Under the pieces are notes generated by a model. The model was not told the DNA's origin. It saw only the letters and a list, made by a program, of their open reading frames with translations, and ran no database searches. DNA of 64,000 nucleotides from Patella vulgata (Eukaryota > Mollusca > Gastropoda > Patellidae), in the NCBI RefSeq assembly GCF_932274485.2, contig NC_065885.2, positions 32,563,062 to 32,627,061 of the forward strand, written 5' to 3'. Shown piece after piece: positions 54,001 to 58,408 of the stretch. The translations under genes and the position numbers were made by a program. Within the stretch, counting starts at the first letter, position 1. Each line of letters opens with the position of its first letter.

Positions 54001-57000
54001 TTTTCGTACAATCAGGCGCCATAATTCAGAAAGTCACTCTCCGATATATGCGAATATCGAAAGGAACCAAGATCTTTGGGTTATAAACATGTATTTCAAG
54101 TTTCATCAAATCGGGTGGAAATTGTGACTTTTTGCACAATCAGGGGCCATAATCCATGAAGCTATGGTCCGATACATGCCAATATCAAAAGGAACCGAGA
54201 TATTTTAAGTTTTGTCAAAATCGGATAAAAATTGTGACATGTAGAGTGTGGACGGACCGGACCGACAGGGGCGACGGCATAATACGTCCACATGAAAATG
54301 TGGGCGTATAAAAATTATTGAAAATCAATATACTTGTTCGTTTCAAGACCTTAAACTCCATCGAAACGACTATATATATATATAGGCCTAAACACGGTGT
54401 ATAAATATAAAATAAGATGATAACTATGGTCTCTAAAGCATCAACAAAATTTTTCAAAGTGATCAAGGGACATGACTCTGGCAGTAATTATCGAAAAATC
54501 GTTGAAAATGAATAGGCTTCTTCGTCTCATGACCTTAAACGCGGTGTATAAATTTAAAGTCAATCGGATATTAACTTTAGCTTCTAGAGCGGATGGATGG
54601 ACAGACGGAAGGACTGGGGCGACGACGATATAAGACCACATTTCAATGTTAGCATATAAAAACTGTTGCGTCTATTGCGTTCACAAGGTTTTCGACAAGG
54701 GGGAATAAATCTGAAAAGAAGTCACAAAATGCTGAATATCGACTGGGTTCGTCCTCTCATTATCCCAATTTGAAAAAAAAATCTGTTAAAAACCATAGCC
54801 TCTATCGTGTTCACAAGGCTTTTGGAAAAAGTGGAATAACCCGGTACGGAAACTCACAGAACTCCGAATATCGATAGGGTTTGTCATGACCACAATGCTT
54901 CATAACCAAATTTGAAAGAATCTGTTCAAAACTGAAGCCTCTGTGTTCCCAAGGTTTTCATCAAAGGGGGATAACTCCCAAACAGGGTGACAACTATATA
55001 CATGTATGCCCAAACTACATGTGGGAGCATAAAAATGTTTTTATTATGCACAAAAAAATAAGCCTACACAAATTATCTGTTTACATTTAACAAACCCCAG
55101 AATACTTTTCAATATTTCGATTACACTAATATCAGAGGAGATGGCTATGTGATGACATGTCTGCATTTGATGTACTAACATAGTGTCTATGTTTATTTAC
55201 ACCATCATCACAATTTTCCAGCTTTTCAGTGGTGCAGAATCATTGCCAGAATGGATAGCCTAGCAAGGAATTGGATTTATTGGGCTGTGCAAATCCCTGG
55301 TACTTGAAATTGTAATAATAGTATGCCCATTGATCATCTGTTCGGGCAAAATTTTTCTCATAGCAAATTATATTGTGCATGAAGGGTTGGTGCAGAAAAG
55401 TAAGATGTTAAACTCCCATTCATTTAATTTATTCACATCATAGTTCCATAAAACATGCAATAATTGAGCTGGTAGACTTCTTCCTAGGTATAAACTATGT
55501 AAATTAAAATTTAATATGGTATGGGAATACACTCCGCTGATTTTGCTAGTTAAAATCTAACACAAATGGTCGAATCCAGGGAAGACAGTCATTTACAGTA
55601 CCACACATATATATATATATGTCATCTTGATGGAGTATCATGTGCATGTTGTTTTGGATGGAGAATGTTAAAAGGTAATTGCCCCCATAAATGAATGTAT
55701 ATCATTGACATCCTGGCTCTGAATATAAAGTGAGTGAAAACCATGATGTATCGTTCGTTTTTAGTAGCAAGAAAACATGTGAAAAGAACTTAATGTAATA
55801 CTCTTCTTCATCATTCAAACACAATTTGAAAGGGATGCCAAGCAGTGTCTCACAGCTATCTACTCAGCCATCTTTCAATAAGAGTATATTGTTCAAATTT
55901 GAAATTATCAAAATACATCCAATTCCAATGTTACTTTTTTGGAGAATAAATATCCATATTTTAAAATAGATAATGGAAAATGAATATATTGAAAATTGTA
56001 AAGTCTGACGATTTAACTTTTAATCAAGTTAGATTAAAAGTTAAATCGTCAGACTTTACAATTTTCAATATATTCATTTTCCGTTATCTATTTGATTAAA
56101 AGTTAAATCGTCAGACTTTACAATTTTCAATATATTCATTTTCCGTTATCTATTTTCGAACTATTAATAGCAAGAACGACCCGTTTATTCTCTAAATTTT
56201 ACATAATGCCAACTTATGGCAAAAAGCCAGCATCTGGTTGCTTCCTTCCCAAAGCAGAAATGAAATGAAATTGGATTTAACGTTGTACTGTTCTGCTCCG
56301 ACTGGACTAATGAAGACGGGCATGTCACAAAGTGTTTAGCGACTTTTTGACAGAAATATTTTCTCATCCATAAATTAGTCAATGTGGAGCATACGACATA
56401 GGTTTGATTTTCGTGGAAAAATGGATCGACTAATAACTCGAAAAATATGGTAGTTTCTGTACATAGCAAAATTCCTAAAAGTGTTATTAAATAGTATTTT
56501 AAGAGAAGTTTTTCTGCATAATCAATAAAGTTTTGAAATGTCAGAAATTTGTAAAAAAAAATTAAAATAGATAGGTTGCCAGGCAACGAAACATACGCCT
56601 ACAGCAACTAAATCGTCCGGGCAGTCAACAAGTGTTGTCGCATATTTTTACTTTTTTCGGTAATGAAACATTTATAATACACTAAAATCTGATTAAGAGT
56701 AACAACTCATGAAGTAATTATCAGAAAACCATTAGAATTTGTTTGGTTTTTATAAAGTTCTGCCCCATGCTAACGCTTTGTATACAAAACTTTTAATATC
56801 ATGGATTTAGCTGTTCAAGTCATAAAAATTTACTTGTTCGTATCAAGATCTTAAGCTCTGTGTATCAATCTGAAGTCAATCGGAGGATAGCTTTAGCCTC
56901 TAGAGCGTCACAAGATTTTTCAAAGTGATCAAGGGCCATAACTTTGGCAGTAATTATCTGAAATCGCTGAACATCAATAGGCTTCTTCGTCTCGTGACCT

Positions 57001-58379
57001 TAAACACTGTGTATAAATTTAAAGTCAATCAGATATTAACTTTGGCCTCTAGAGCATCCACAAGATTTTTTGAAGTGATCAAGGGCCATAACTCTGGCAG
57101 CAATTATTGGAAATCGCTGAAAATGAATACACTTCTTCGTCTCATGACCTTAAACACTGTGTATAAATTTAAAGTCAATCAGATATTAACTTTAGCCTCT
57201 AGAGCTTCCACAATATTTTTCAAGGTGATCAAGGGCCATAACTCTGGCAGTAATTATCTGAAATCGCTGAAAATCAATAGGCTTCTTCGTCTCATGACCT
57301 TAAACACTGTGTATAAATTTAAAGTCAATCGGATATTAACTTTGGCCTCTAGAGCTTCCACAAGATTTTTTGGAGTGATCAAGGGCCATAACTCTGGCAG
57401 TAATTATCGGAAATCACTGAAAATCAATAGGCTTCTTCGTCTCATGGCCTTAAACACTGTATATAAATTTAAAGTCAGTCGGATATTAACTTTAGCCTCT
57501 AGAGCGTCCACAAGCAATTGTGAACGCTGGACCGACGGACGGACGAACGGGGGCGACGACAATATACGACCCCATTTCAATGTGGGTGTATAAAAAACAA
57601 CCCCAAAAACCAAAGAATTTTCAAAATAATTTAAGAGATAATTTCCTCATTCACACTGGACCATGTACATGTAAATCCTATGTCCAAGCTTAATAAATGT
57701 CTGATCTCATTTGATGAAGTTACTAAAGTTGTCCAATTGGTTGAGGATTTGCATGGAGATAGTTTATAGCATTTAATTTTGTCTTCTTTCTTGACATACA
57801 CTAGCCATGACCACCAATAATGTTATCAATCTGATTTAAATACAGATCTACCCGATCGCCTCCACTACGCGAAGATCTCACAGGTTGTAGTGGGAGGTCG
57901 TGGCATGGGTCTTTCGAGTGGCTTTAAACCCTATGTCATTAGACATTTGATTAACCAATCAGCGTACATGTTTCAAGTGGGCATTTTGATATACAACTTT
58001 TGCTTTTCTTCGCTGCAAATGTCTACCCACAGTTCAGTGCAGCACATGCCAAGAACTCGCCACAACGTCCATTGGCTAATCCCTCACATCAACCAGATCC
58101 TTGTGTATAGGAAGGCAAGTAAAACAATATTTTGAACTATAAAAAAACAAACCAAATAGGATCTGTGTTTTAATCAGATTGGGTCTTAAGATTAGGCACT
58201 TCATTTATAGTACTCACCTTACATCCTTCACAAGAATCTACTCCATAGTGAAAACCTGATGATTCGTCACCGCATACTTTACAATGTGGTGATTTGCTGT
58301 TACTTCCTGGTTTACCTATACTGGGTGTGGCAGTTGCCCCAGCCACGGGGGCTGATGACAGTAACGTTATATCGTTCAT
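23890..58379 (-). CDS. Nuclear receptor with DBD, polyQ hinge and LBD (NR1 type), 600 aa
   Basis: Eight coding exons (minus strand): 58379-58218, 50320-50179, 29132-28273, 27502-27394, 27072-26931, 26336-26206, 24839-24747, 24053-23890, with consistent phases summing to 1803 nt. Residues 33-98 form a C4 DBD: finger 1 C33/C36/C50/C53, P-box CEGCKG, finger 2 C69/C75/C85/C88 with the usual five-residue D-box. A basic extension, SRLGRRPKR, ends near 111. A conserved hinge helix covers 136-165, polyQ about 189-210, and the LBD about 320-600, with Lys421 and Glu594 at the charge-clamp positions and AF-2 PLHKEVFD. This is a ligand-regulated or orphan nuclear transcription factor. The LBD recalls E75/Rev-erb (NR1D); the GRRPKR extension does not, so membership of a mollusc-expanded NR1 group such as NR1P is only a guess. 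A 7.9-kb intron splits the two fingers, and a 21-kb intron separates the DBD from the hinge. Confidence 0.92.
24260..24560 (+). mobile_element. SINE family A, degraded copy in intron 7
   Basis: It retains 'GGCCGAGAAAGTTCATTG', 'TCGGCGTGGTTCCC' and 'GGAGCAGAACAGTAGGACAT'. The tRNA-like head is badly eroded. It lies antisense to the host gene. Confidence 0.75.
24747..24839 (-). CDS. Full-length receptor exon 7 (LBD helix 9)
   Basis: 93 nt, phase 1 to 1. It encodes [20 protein letters not shown]. The donor is GTATGA. Confidence 0.92.
24998..25085. repeat. 43-bp direct duplication in intron 6
   Basis: Two identical copies of a unit beginning GAATGTATATAAACTG lie next to each other. A C run of about 16 sits near 24881-24896. 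Confidence 0.85.
25560..26200. repeat. ~33-bp minisatellite in intron 6, touching the exon 6 donor
   Basis: Variant units of 'CTTATAAGAAAAGAGTGAGA' plus 'TTGTATAAAGGG' run up to the donor of exon 6 (GTAAGT at 26205-26200). They are interrupted by a SINE at 25660-25945. On the gene's sense strand the units read as pyrimidine tracts followed by TTAG or TAAG, which resemble 3' splice sites. A 204-residue open frame reads through this array into exon 6 and is not a separate gene. Confidence 0.85.
25660..25945 (-). mobile_element. tRNA-derived SINE, family B, inserted in the minisatellite
   Basis: Read on the minus strand, it starts with a tRNA-like head: A box TGGCCGAATGGTTAGCACC and a weak B box near GGTTTTGAATCCCC. 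It continues through the body, whose plus-strand landmark is 'CCCGGAGAAAACCCACGAGG', and ends near 25660. Minisatellite units lie on both sides, so the SINE inserted later than the array arose. Other copies: 27745-27960 and 29262-29412. Confidence 0.8.
26206..26336 (-). CDS. Full-length receptor exon 6 (LBD helices 7-8)
   Basis: 131 nt, phase 2 to 1. It encodes [19 protein letters not shown] and [16 protein letters not shown]. The donor is GTAAGT. Confidence 0.93.
26604..26950 (-). repeat. 47-bp tandem array of duplicated exon end plus 5' splice site (intron 5)
   Basis: The unit spans the exon 5/intron 5 border: on the sense strand TTTCTGTAAGGTGTTCTAG is followed by GTAAGT and about 22 bp of intron. 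The true donor is GTAAGT at 26930-26925. Further GTAAGT donors with the same context lie at 26880-26875, 26786-26781, 26739-26734, 26692-26687 and 26639-26634. A GTAAAT variant is at 26833-26828, and a more eroded copy near 26604. Spacing is 50, 47, 47, 47, 47 and 53 bp. Using any distal donor would add TAA as the first new in-frame codon. Confidence 0.9.
26931..27072 (-). CDS. Full-length receptor exon 5 (LBD helices 4-6)
   Basis: 142 nt, phase 1 to 2. It encodes [20 protein letters not shown]. The end chosen (TTCTAG|GTAAGT) gives LSVRCSR, which aligns residue for residue with LSIKFPR of the paralogue and matches its exon length. An upstream GTGTTC, nine bases earlier, is a weaker donor that would also keep the frame. 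Confidence 0.9.
27394..27502 (-). CDS. Full-length receptor exon 4 (LBD helix 3)
   Basis: 109 nt, phase 0 to 1. It encodes [20 protein letters not shown]. The donor, CAG|GTTGGT, is weak compared with the GTAAGT or GTGAGT used by most exons of this gene. Confidence 0.9.
27745..27960 (-). mobile_element. SINE family B, degraded copy in intron 3
   Basis: It shares 'ACATATGGTT' and 'GGAGAAACCCACAAGATTAG' with the copies at 25.7 and 29.3 kb. The tRNA-like head near 27950 is eroded. Confidence 0.7.
27965..28260 (+). mobile_element. Degenerate pearl-like fragment, core type 1
   Basis: It keeps the landmarks GATCAAGAGCCATAACTCAG and the tail ACCACATTACAATGTGGGTG, and ends 13 bp from the exon 3 donor. 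The two stem arms of the tail (CCACATT/AATGTGG) are preserved. Confidence 0.6.
28273..29132 (-). CDS. Full-length receptor exon 3 (DBD extension, polyQ hinge, LBD helix 1)
   Basis: 860 nt, phase 1 to 0, encoding residues 102-388. It begins with the basic extension [12 protein letters not shown], then a helix ([17 protein letters not shown]) kept in the paralogue. A Gln-rich tract (CAA/CAG near 28800-28870) and Ser/Pro-rich stretches, typical of disordered activation or hinge segments, follow. [20 protein letters not shown] begins the LBD. The only in-frame Met codons upstream of Met142 are in the DBD exons. Confidence 0.92.
29244..29250 (-). promoter_or_regulatory. Possible intronic TATA box upstream of the hinge exon
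   Basis: TATAAAA on the minus strand (context CTCTATATAAAAACTGG) lies 112 bp upstream of the exon 3 acceptor. If used, transcription would start near 29215 and run straight into exon 3, whose first in-frame ATG is Met142. The motif is expected often by chance in AT-rich DNA. Confidence 0.25.
29262..29412 (-). mobile_element. SINE family B, 3' part
   Basis: After a (GA)n tract it repeats 'AACTAGGTCATTTCGGGACT' and 'GAGAAAACCCACGAGGTTGG' nearly unchanged from the copy at 25.7 kb. The tRNA-like head is absent. Confidence 0.75.
29640..29905 (+). mobile_element. Pearl-like element fragment, core type 3
   Basis: It contains 'AATCAAGGGCCATAATCCAT', 'AAAATTGGATAAAAATTGTG', a GGACGGAGACAGATGGACAG microsatellite remnant and the tail 'CGACAATATACGTCTACATG'. 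Confidence 0.65.
29906..30611. other. Intronic DNA (intron 2) with one MITE end
   Basis: Only the TTAA MITE terminus at about 30010-30045 is recognisable. Confidence 0.4.
30612..31275 (+). mobile_element. Pearl-like element, core type 1
   Basis: The head, GATAGGTTGCCAGGCATTGA, is followed by 'AAATCGTCCGGGCAGTCAAC', then units with 'GATCAAGGGCCATAACTCTG' and 'TTAACTTTAGC', and finally the tail TACATTTCAATGTGGGCGTA. Its uninterrupted 'ACTCATTAAGTAATTATC' at 30750-30767 is the empty site for the MITE insertion in the copy at 52.8 kb. Confidence 0.75.
31276..31545 (+). mobile_element. Pearl-like core type 2 units joined to the preceding tail
   Basis: About two units of type 2 (GGAATAAGGAATAGGTATGC, GATCCATTAAGAATTGTGGC) follow directly after the type 1 tail. 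Confidence 0.6.
31546..32781. other. Intronic DNA without recognised feature
   Basis: AT-rich. No exon and no named repeat is seen. Confidence 0.4.
32782..33522. mobile_element. 741-bp foldback element with arms of more than 230 bp
   Basis: The left arm starts TTAAAGGACAATATTGGTGC and its reverse complement ends at 33522. The arms match closely to about 33013 and from about 33285, and more weakly towards the centre. There is no coding capacity. A 186-bp internally deleted relative lies at 52505-52690. The elements are AT-flanked with TTAA at the termini. Confidence 0.85.
33523..33999. other. Intronic DNA without recognised feature
   Basis: Nothing recognisable is seen. Confidence 0.35.
34000..34900. 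repeat. Tandem array of ~135-160-bp units, core type 4
   Basis: About five diverged units share 'GATGTGCTGATTTTGATTA', 'GTGTCAATATATGTTTTC' and 'AAAATGATCACATGTTCACC'. An inverted fragment lies at about 35575-35700. No shared head or tail with the other tandem families was found. Confidence 0.75.
34960..35520. other. Unassigned GC-richer stretch with a 93-codon open frame
   Basis: The open frame at 35227-35508 (+) has no recognisable domain. The surrounding sequence has higher GC than its neighbours and may be part of an unidentified repeat, since type 4 repeat pieces lie on both sides. Confidence 0.25.
35701..36639. other. Intronic DNA with a small SINE A fragment
   Basis: The SINE A 3' piece 'GGGGTTTAACTCCTTACTTT' lies near 36207. 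Nothing else is recognised. Confidence 0.4.
36640..37270 (-). mobile_element. Pearl-like core type 3 element, inverted, with a duplicated unit
   Basis: 'CGGTCCGTAACCTCCTACAT' is the reverse complement of the type 3 landmark. A ~182-bp segment with 'AGTATGTAATACCAAGGTTG' is present twice almost unchanged, starting near 36749 and 36931. Confidence 0.6.
37347..37990. mobile_element. TIR element with ~75-bp terminal inverted repeats
   Basis: The left end (about 37347-37425) contains CTTCAAAACACGAAAGTC and the right end (about 37915-37990) carries its inverse, GACTTTCGTGTTTTGAAG. Both also carry the AACTACC(A/G)TTCATAAT motif. The interior repeats 'GGCTTGCTGTCGTACTGTC' and 'CGACTTTCG' motifs. No ORF is seen. 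It is a MITE-like element of unknown superfamily. Confidence 0.7.
38000..39228. other. Intronic DNA; one unassigned open frame
   Basis: A minus-strand open frame at 38995-39234 contains a hydrophobic stretch followed by charged residues and has no known domain. Weak support only. Confidence 0.3.
39317..39687 (-). mobile_element. SINE family A, near full length
   Basis: In reverse orientation it runs from 'GGGGTTTAACATCCTACTGT' to the tRNA-like head (minus-strand A box TGGCTAAGTGGGTAAG near 39680). It sits between type 1 pearl-like fragments (CAATAGGCTTTTT occurs at both flanks, near 39231 and 39701), so it probably inserted into one. Confidence 0.85.
39700..39930 (+). mobile_element. Pearl-like core type 1 fragment
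   Basis: 'CAATAGGCTTTTTGTCTCAT' and 'AACAATGTGTATAAATC' match type 1 units. The element is truncated. Confidence 0.6.
40020..41408 (+). mobile_element. Pearl-like element, core type 3, long array
   Basis: Successive units share 'GTACAATCAGG(G/T)GCCATAAT', 'ATATCGAAAGGAACCAAGAT', 'TCAAAATCGGATAAAAATTG' and 'GTGACCTCTAGAG'. A GACAGACAGACGGACGGAC microsatellite follows, then the tail 'CAATATACGTCCACATG' with the hairpin arms ACATGAAAATGTG. Short ORFs here are repeat by-products. Confidence 0.75.
41409..42439. other. Intronic DNA without recognised feature
   Basis: Nothing recognisable is seen. Confidence 0.35.
42440..42600 (+). mobile_element. Pearl-like core type 1 tail fragment
   Basis: 'AATCAATAGGCTTCTACAAT' and the tail 'CACATTTCAATGTAGGC' remain. 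Confidence 0.55.
42732..43246. mobile_element. TTAA-flanked MITE, medium copy
   Basis: TTAA lies at 42728-42731 and 43247-43250. The interior is collinear with the long copy at 2854-3823 but lacks about 450 bp. Confidence 0.78.
43251..44290. other. Intronic DNA without recognised feature
   Basis: Nothing recognisable is seen. Confidence 0.35.
44291..44667. mobile_element. MITE with CAATCTGATT-type terminal inverted repeats
   Basis: Left end TCTGATTAAAATACAGAT, right end ATCTGTGTTTTAATCAGATT. The interior (GGCCTCTACTACATGAAGAT, ATTGGCTAATCCCTCACATC) matches the copy at 57827-58181. No ORF is seen. Confidence 0.78.
44668..46619. other. Intronic DNA without recognised feature
   Basis: AT-rich. 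No exon or named repeat is seen. Confidence 0.35.
46620..47560 (+). mobile_element. Pearl-like element: type 3-like head, type 2 core array
   Basis: The head 'GGTTGCCATGCAAGATATAC' followed by CCACTTTTTGCAAGAGAT matches the head of the type 3 element at 53424. The interior then turns into type 2 units (GGATCTGTTAAGAATTGTG, GGGCATGCACCAAAA). This mixed structure supports exchange of cores between shared ends. Confidence 0.65.
47783..48635 (+). mobile_element. Pearl-like element, core type 1, five units
   Basis: The head is GATAGGTTGCCAGGCAACAA. The marker GGGCCATA recurs five times with spacings of about 141, 151, 151 and 152 bp (48.0-48.5 kb). It ends with 'GGACGGACGGCAATATACGA'. Confidence 0.78.
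48636..49373. other. Intronic DNA without recognised feature
   Basis: 'TAGCCGATTG' occurs twice near 48680 and 48709. Nothing else is recognised. Confidence 0.35.
49374..49645. repeat. Perfect-looking 135-bp tandem duplication
   Basis: The unit containing 'AAAGCAATTTCAATTATGGT' starts at about 49374 and again 135 bp later. I saw no differences between the copies. Confidence 0.93.
50179..50320 (-). CDS. Full-length receptor exon 2 (second zinc finger)
   Basis: 142 nt, phase 0 to 1, with acceptor TTATAATTTTCAG and donor GTGAGT. It encodes [15 protein letters not shown], then the second C4 finger with Cys 69/75/85/88, and [14 protein letters not shown]. The RNSCQYCR motif is standard for receptors of this superfamily. 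Confidence 0.95.
50355..50606. repeat. 126-bp tandem duplication next to the DBD exon
   Basis: The unit with 'CTCTTTGCATTAAAGAG' is repeated exactly 126 bp apart (50361 and 50487), 35 bp upstream of the exon 2 acceptor. It is nearly identical and hence recent. Confidence 0.92.
50607..51486. other. Intronic DNA without recognised feature
   Basis: Nothing recognisable is seen. Confidence 0.35.
51487..51870 (+). mobile_element. Fragments: pearl-like head and TTAA MITE 3' half
   Basis: 'ATAGGTTGCCAAGCAACGAA' with a type 1 remnant is followed by the MITE-like 'GACTGAAATTTTCAGGATAT' and 'AACTATTATAGCGAAAACTG'. A G run lies near 51551-51562. Confidence 0.5.
51871..52504. other. Intronic DNA without recognised feature
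   Basis: A T run of about 19 lies near 52369-52387. Nothing else is seen. Confidence 0.35.
52505..52690. mobile_element. Internally deleted copy of the foldback element
   Basis: Both ends, TTAAAGGACAATACTGG and its inverse, match the 741-bp element at 32782-33522. The centre is shortened to a 186-bp palindromic unit. Confidence 0.8.
52926..53320. mobile_element. TTAA-flanked MITE nested in a pearl-like element
   Basis: The flanks read AACTCA-TTAA and TTAA-GTAATTATC. The empty site at 30750-30767 reads ACTCATTAAGTAATTATC with a single TTAA. Exactly the TTAA was duplicated on insertion. Confidence 0.88.
53424..54315 (+). mobile_element. Pearl-like core type 3 element nested in a type 1 element
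   Basis: Subterminal inverted repeats pair ATGCCCACATTTT at the head with AAAATGTGGGCGTAT at the tail. Comparison with the uninterrupted 'TTATCAAAAATCATTG' (30816-30831) places the insertion between A and T without an obvious target duplication, as Helitrons do. Confidence 0.7.
54656..55030 (+). mobile_element. Diverged pearl-like units with shared tail
   Basis: Three loosely related units (GTGTTCACAAGG, GGGGGATAACTCC) end in 'CTACATGTGGGAGCATA', a variant of the common tail. Confidence 0.5.
55031..55962. other. Intronic DNA with a SINE A fragment
   Basis: A SINE A 3' fragment covers about 55330-55425 (CGGGCAAAATTTTTCTCATA). An (AT)n run lies near 55607-55620. Confidence 0.4.
55963..56215. 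repeat. Inverted plus direct duplication of a ~60-bp segment
   Basis: The segment with 'GTAAAGTCTGACGATTTAAC' at 55963-56025 is followed by its reverse complement at 56032-56091, and by a second copy of that reverse complement at 56094-56153. The sequence then continues as a TTAA MITE 3' end (AACTATTAATAGCAAGAACG, TTACATAATGCC). Confidence 0.88.
56267..56330 (-). mobile_element. SINE family A, short 3' fragment
   Basis: 'CTGTTCTGCTCCGACTGGAC' and 'TAATGAAGACGGGCATG' match the SINE 3' region. Confidence 0.7.
56570..57595 (+). mobile_element. Pearl-like element, core type 1, complete copy
   Basis: It has all parts in order: head GATAGGTTGCCAGGCAACGA; a unique ~300-bp 5' region; units with the GATCAAGGGCCATA marker at exact 150-bp spacing (ending 56940, 57090, 57240 and 57390); the microsatellite CCGACGGACGGACGAACGG; and the tail CGACAATATACGACCC with ATTTCAATGTGGGTGTATA. 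The 222-codon open frame over the array exists because 150 is a multiple of three. Confidence 0.85.
57596..57826. other. Intronic spacer
   Basis: Nothing recognisable is seen. Confidence 0.3.
57827..58181. mobile_element. MITE with CAATCTGATT-type TIRs beside DBD exon 1
   Basis: Left end CAATCTGATTTAAATACAG, right end CTGTGTTTTAATCAGATTG. It lies only 36 bp downstream of the exon 1 donor (sense strand), so it forms almost the first part of intron 1. Confidence 0.82.
58218..58379 (-). CDS. Full-length receptor exon 1 (start, A/B region, first zinc finger)
   Basis: It encodes 54 residues: a short Ser/Ala/Gly-rich N-terminus, then [15 protein letters not shown] and CEGCK, and ends in phase 0 at a GTGAGT donor between CEGCK and GFFRR. 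The exon probably begins at an acceptor (TGTATTTTCAG) at 58409, which means that a further 5' UTR exon and the promoter lie upstream. A stop codon directly precedes the ATG in frame. Confidence 0.93.
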
Positions 58380-58385
58380 CTACAT
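58380..58385 (-). promoter_or_regulatory. Start-stop mini-uORF abutting the main start codon
   Basis: On the minus strand the leader reads ATG TAG immediately before the ATG of the receptor, all in one frame. If the predicted leader is right, ribosomes meet a minimal ATG-stop element zero bases before the true start. Confidence 0.45.
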
Positions 58386-58408
58386 CTATAGCTTAATACT
58401 AGTTAAAA

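Larger units (their letters stand above)
52783..54655 (+). mobile_element. Pearl-like element, core type 1, split by two later insertions
   Basis: The head (GATAGGTTTCCAGGCAATGA, 52783) and the type 1 units and tail (54316-54655, with 'GATCAAGGGACATGACTCTG') belong to one element. A TTAA MITE (52926-53320) and a type 3 element (53424-54315) interrupt it. The undisturbed arrangement survives at 30.6-31.3 kb and 63.2 kb. Confidence 0.75.

Noticed and set aside
56925-57593. 222-codon open frame with a repeated 50-residue unit
   Set aside because: It lies wholly within a type 1 tandem-repeat mobile element. The frame stays open only because the unit is 150 bp, and other copies of the element do not keep it.
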